This document shows, in pieces, positions 5,708-7,926 of a DNA stretch of 7,926 bases. The notes beneath the pieces are model-generated. The model saw nothing but the letters and a program-made list of their open reading frames with translations, made no database searches and had not been told where the DNA came from. Each line of letters starts with the position of its first letter. The first letter of the stretch is position 1. The position numbers were made by a program, and so were the translations under genes. The DNA comes from Candidatus Electronema nielsenii (GTDB lineage Bacteria; Desulfobacterota; Desulfobulbia; Desulfobulbales; Desulfobulbaceae). The stretch covers positions 1 to 7,926 of the forward strand of contig JAGIXO010000079.1 in NCBI GenBank assembly GCA_026122915.1. Reading direction: 5' to 3'.

Positions 5708-6793
5708 CTAACTATTTATCCATAATTGAGGATTATTAGTAAGTCTTCCTAACTCAGCCATAGCTTGCTGAAGAGAGGCAGGCTCATCTAACACAATCTT
5801 TATTGCATATTTATCTTTGAGATCGGACTGACTAAATATTTTGAATATATTAGTTGGGATTTTATCCAGTTGGTTTAGATATTCTAAAGTCCATCCAGTT
5901 AGCAATTTCTTTAGTCGTAGAAATGATTCTGGAGGAAAAATAAATCGTAATTCTATCTCCAACTCAAGAAAACTATTACATGCAGAAATTACTTTATCGA
6001 CAGCCCGCTTGATCTCCAACGGGTCGGCATGTACTCCATCGCCTTTCCAGGACGCTGGTATTTCTTCTTTGACGGCAATTGTCAGCATTTCTATTAAAGA
6101 AAGTAGATCTTTGCAGCTCATACTGTTCCAATCAAGAAACTCTTTGCCGTTCATTTTGGTGGCTCTTTTATAGATCAGCCCTCTCTGTAGCTCGTCAAAG
6201 CTGCGCTTCACCAAAGCCAGCTTGGACTGTAGCAACTCAGCAGTAAGAAGATGTGCCCAATTGTCGGGTTTGTTCAGGGCAAGCTGTAGAGCATATTCTG
6301 TTTCATCCTTGAATGCTCTCCTGAGACCGACCTTAAAATATTTTTCCAGTTCAGACCTGCTGATACCTCTCGTGCTATCTTCGTGACGGACATATATCAT
6401 TCCCTTGCGAATGTGAACCAAGTCAATGGCAACGATATAAGGAGGGTTGTTGCCATGCACTTCAATTACTGCATATTCATTGCCATCAATCGTGAATTCT
6501 TGATAACCAATTGTTAACGGAGGATCAATCTTCTGAGTAAGAATTTCATTGAGACTGGTTTTATTGCGATGACTGTTAACTAATTTTCCTACAGGAGTAA
6601 ATGTTCCGTCTTTCAAACCAATAAGTAAGAAACTTGGTTCAGCATTATTTGCCATCGCCACCATATCTTTGACGAACTCTGCTTTCGCACCGTCTTTTTT
6701 AAGATTCATGCTCTCTTTGGCATCAACAGTCTTCCATTCTTGTCGGATTGACTGAAGTTTTCTTATGATCTCTGCCAATTCAGTTTCTTGCAT
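5708..6793 (-). CDS. AlbA_2 (Schlafen-like, formerly AAA_4) domain protein
   Basis: The predicted product has 361 residues. The N-terminal third fits the AlbA_2 putative nucleic-acid-binding fold: ES-x2-LKKD (27-34), FVKDMVAMAN (40-49), SFLLIGLKDG (54-63), VGK (68-70), IDPPL (89-93), YAVIEVHG (107-114) and IYVRHEDSTRGIS (133-145). Residues about 160-361 are mostly charged, predicted-helical sequence with no family I recognise. AlbA_2 proteins include transcriptional regulators and proteins found in defence islands; the role here is open. The ATG at 6793 is preferred over an upstream TTG at 6859 because the extra 22 residues match nothing, but its ribosome site is weak (AAGAAG). The gene is visibly AT-richer than hemC and cobA-hemD, which suggests horizontal acquisition. 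Confidence 0.8.
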   Translation of the reverse strand: MQETELAEIIRKLQSIRQEWKTVDAKESMNLKKDGAKAEFVKDMVAMANNAEPSFLLIGLKDGTFTPVGKLVNSHRNKTSLNEILTQKIDPPLTIGYQEFTIDGNEYAVIEVHGNNPPYIVAIDLVHIRKGMIYVRHEDSTRGISRSELEKYFKVGLRRAFKDETEYALQLALNKPDNWAHLLTAELLQSKLALVKRSFDELQRGLIYKRATKMNGKEFLDWNSMSCKDLLSLIEMLTIAVKEEIPASWKGDGVHADPLEIKRAVDKVISACNSFLELEIELRFIFPPESFLRLKKLLTGWTLEYLNQLDKIPTNIFKIFSQSDLKDKYAIKIVLDEPASLQQAMAELGRLTNNPQLWINS

Positions 6794-6868
6794 CTTCTTG
6801 TATTCAAGTGTTCGATATAGGTAAGTAAAGTAGGTTAGGGAGAGCCAAGCAATCCCCAACCTATGGCA

Positions 6869-7174
6869 TCACGGCGTAACGTGCCTGCTCTCCCAGCCTT
6901 TCTCGATGAAGTAGAGTATCGGCACCGTCATCCTTGAGAACAGCAGCGAGGCCACTTCACCCGCCATCAGCGAGATGGCCAATCCTTGGAAGATGGGATC
7001 AAAGAGAATCACTGAGGCACCAACCACCACTGCCGCTGCCGTCAGCAGCATGGGCCGGAAGCGCACCGCGCCCGCGTCGTCAATCACCGCCAGATCAAGC
7101 GGCATTCCTTCGCTCAAGCGCAGCTCGATAGCCAGGACAACTCCTTTCTCAAATTGTCTACGCAAGCATTTCAC
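6869..7174 (-). pseudogene. 3' fragment of an RND efflux pump permease gene
   Basis: The 101-codon frame encodes only the C-terminal end of an inner-membrane RND transporter, a family of about 1000 residues or more. It shows AVRFRPMLLTAAAVVVGAS, ILFDPIFQGLAISLM and SRMTVPILYFI, which correspond to the last two or three transmembrane helices. Homology seems to begin at IELRLSEGMPL, near base 7129; the preceding codons (RRQFEKGVV) come from the 25-bp repeat and do not look like an RND protein. The only start, GTG at 7174, overlaps the hemC stop as GTGA, which may look like a coupled gene but is probably chance. Without the pore and porter domains it cannot be a functional pump. It is a truncated remnant, possibly left by the rearrangement that brought in the AlbA_2 gene. 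Confidence 0.8.
7135..7159. repeat. Direct repeat, copy 2 (25 bp)
   Basis: This is the partner of 5592-5616 (23/25 identical, same orientation). It starts 12 bases after the hemC stop on the minus strand and ends five bases before RND homology begins. That places it exactly at the junction between the hem operon and the foreign segment. Confidence 0.85.
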
Positions 7175-7926
7175 CCCGCATACACCTCATCCAACACCGC
7201 CTTTCCACCAGCCGCCAGCAACCTCTCAGCCAGCGTCTTGCCGATTTCTGCCGCCTCTACAACCGGCCCGGAAAGCTGCTCTTTGAAGACCTTTTCGCCA
7301 TCTAAGGATGCAATAAGTCCGGTCAATGTCACCGTATTGCCTGCAACCGTGGCAAAGCCGCCAATCGGCACTTGGCAGCCGCCTTCCAGACGAAGAAGGA
7401 AAGCCCGTTCAGCCGTCACAGCCGCTGCCGTGTCCGCATGATGAAGAAACTGAAGTGCTGCCAGCAACTCGCTGTCCGCCTCGCGCAGCTCAATGCCCAG
7501 CGCACCTTGGCCGATAGCCGGAAGCATCTGTTCTGGCGAGAAGAGCGCGGTGATTCGCGTTTGCATTCCCAAGCGGTTCAAGCCCGCACCTGCAAGGATA
7601 ATCGCATCATACACGCCCTCGTCCAGCTTTTTCAGGCGGGTGTCTAGGTTGCCGCGCAGGTCGTGAATCTGTAAATCAGGCCGGATGGCCGCGAGCTGCG
7701 ATTTGCGCCGCAGACTGGACGTGCCGACAGTCGCGCTCTGCGGCAGCTCGGCCATCGTCTTGTAATGCACCGAAATGAAGGCATCAAAGGGAATCTCCCG
7801 CTCCGGGACAATGGCCACGTGCAGGCCCGCAGGCAGCTCGGCAGGCACATCCTTCATCGAATGCACAGCCAGATCAACCCGCCCGTCTAACAGCGCGTCC
7901 TCGATCTCCTTGACAAAAAAACCCCA
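7171..7926 (-). CDS. hemC: Hydroxymethylbilane synthase (porphobilinogen deaminase), 5' end outside the window
   Basis: The enzyme joins four porphobilinogen molecules to hydroxymethylbilane, the substrate of the HemD domain encoded downstream. The frame is open to the window edge: 251 codons are visible and about 55-60 N-terminal residues of a roughly 310-residue protein are missing. Conserved parts are FVKEIEDALL, AVHSMKDVP with the catalytic aspartate, GTSSLRRKSQL, LRGNLDTRL, AIGQGALGIE, and EGGCQVPIGG, whose Cys (codon 7377-7375) holds the dipyrromethane cofactor. All visible key residues are present, so the enzyme looks active. A start at GTG 7866 would remove the first domain and is wrong. 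The codon at the very edge reads Trp where the family normally has Lys (GKGxFVKE); this is worth checking, since it borders a run of seven T. Confidence 0.95.
   Translation of the reverse strand, partial: WGFFVKEIEDALLDGRVDLAVHSMKDVPAELPAGLHVAIVPEREIPFDAFISVHYKTMAELPQSATVGTSSLRRKSQLAAIRPDLQIHDLRGNLDTRLKKLDEGVYDAIILAGAGLNRLGMQTRITALFSPEQMLPAIGQGALGIELREADSELLAALQFLHHADTAAAVTAERAFLLRLEGGCQVPIGGFATVAGNTVTLTGLIASLDGEKVFKEQLSGPVVEAAEIGKTLAERLLAAGGKAVLDEVYAG

Noticed and set aside
1..7926. CRISPR array, tRNA or rRNA genes, or a known riboswitch
   Set aside because: I saw no regularly spaced repeats, no tRNA T-loop/anticodon pattern and no riboswitch core on either strand; a covariance-model search was not possible here.

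Overview
The window looks like a chromosomal segment of a Gram-negative, anaerobic, probably sulfate-reducing or related Desulfobacterota bacterium. A member of the Desulfobulbales, which include the cable bacteria, is my best guess. The support is a CobA-HemD fusion next to hemC (siroheme/tetrapyrrole supply), a clostridial-type 2[4Fe-4S] ferredoxin, the start of an Fe-S domain protein of the CFeSP/DUF3786 type, and a porin ending in an aromatic residue. The taxonomic placement is inference from gene content and residue style, not from a database match.

Left part (1-412, minus strand). A 61-residue 2[4Fe-4S] ferredoxin is followed by a textbook intrinsic terminator. Immediately beyond it is the 5' end of a second Fe-S gene that leaves the window at base 1; it has no stop inside the window and is easy to miss. 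Its cysteine spacing CX2CX4CX16C is that of the CFeSP-gamma/DUF3786-type [4Fe-4S] module.

Divergent control region (413-1089). About 680 bases separate the ferredoxin from the porin. They hold two candidate ferredoxin promoters, a 22-bp palindrome resembling a CRP/FNR-class operator, and a promoter and strong Shine-Dalgarno for the porin. I find no convincing gene in it.

Envelope block (1090-3229). A 403-residue outer-membrane porin (plus) converges on a 241-residue secreted, probably beta-barrel protein (minus). Each gene ends in its own strong terminator, and the minus gene has a near-consensus sigma70 promoter.

Tetrapyrrole block with an accessory insert (3351-7926, minus). hemC (5' end outside the window) and the cobA-hemD fusion act in the same pathway: porphobilinogen to hydroxymethylbilane, to uroporphyrinogen III, to precorrin-2. 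Here they are separated by about 2.25 kb of accessory DNA: a 3'-terminal fragment of an RND efflux pump gene, an AT-rich AlbA_2/Schlafen-like gene, and an overlapping DUF4160-DUF2442 pair. A 25-bp direct repeat (23/25 identical) lies just downstream of hemC, where RND homology begins, and again just upstream of DUF4160. It flanks 1.5 kb and marks a probable insertion or rearrangement boundary. This interrupted hem operon is the most interesting structure in the window.
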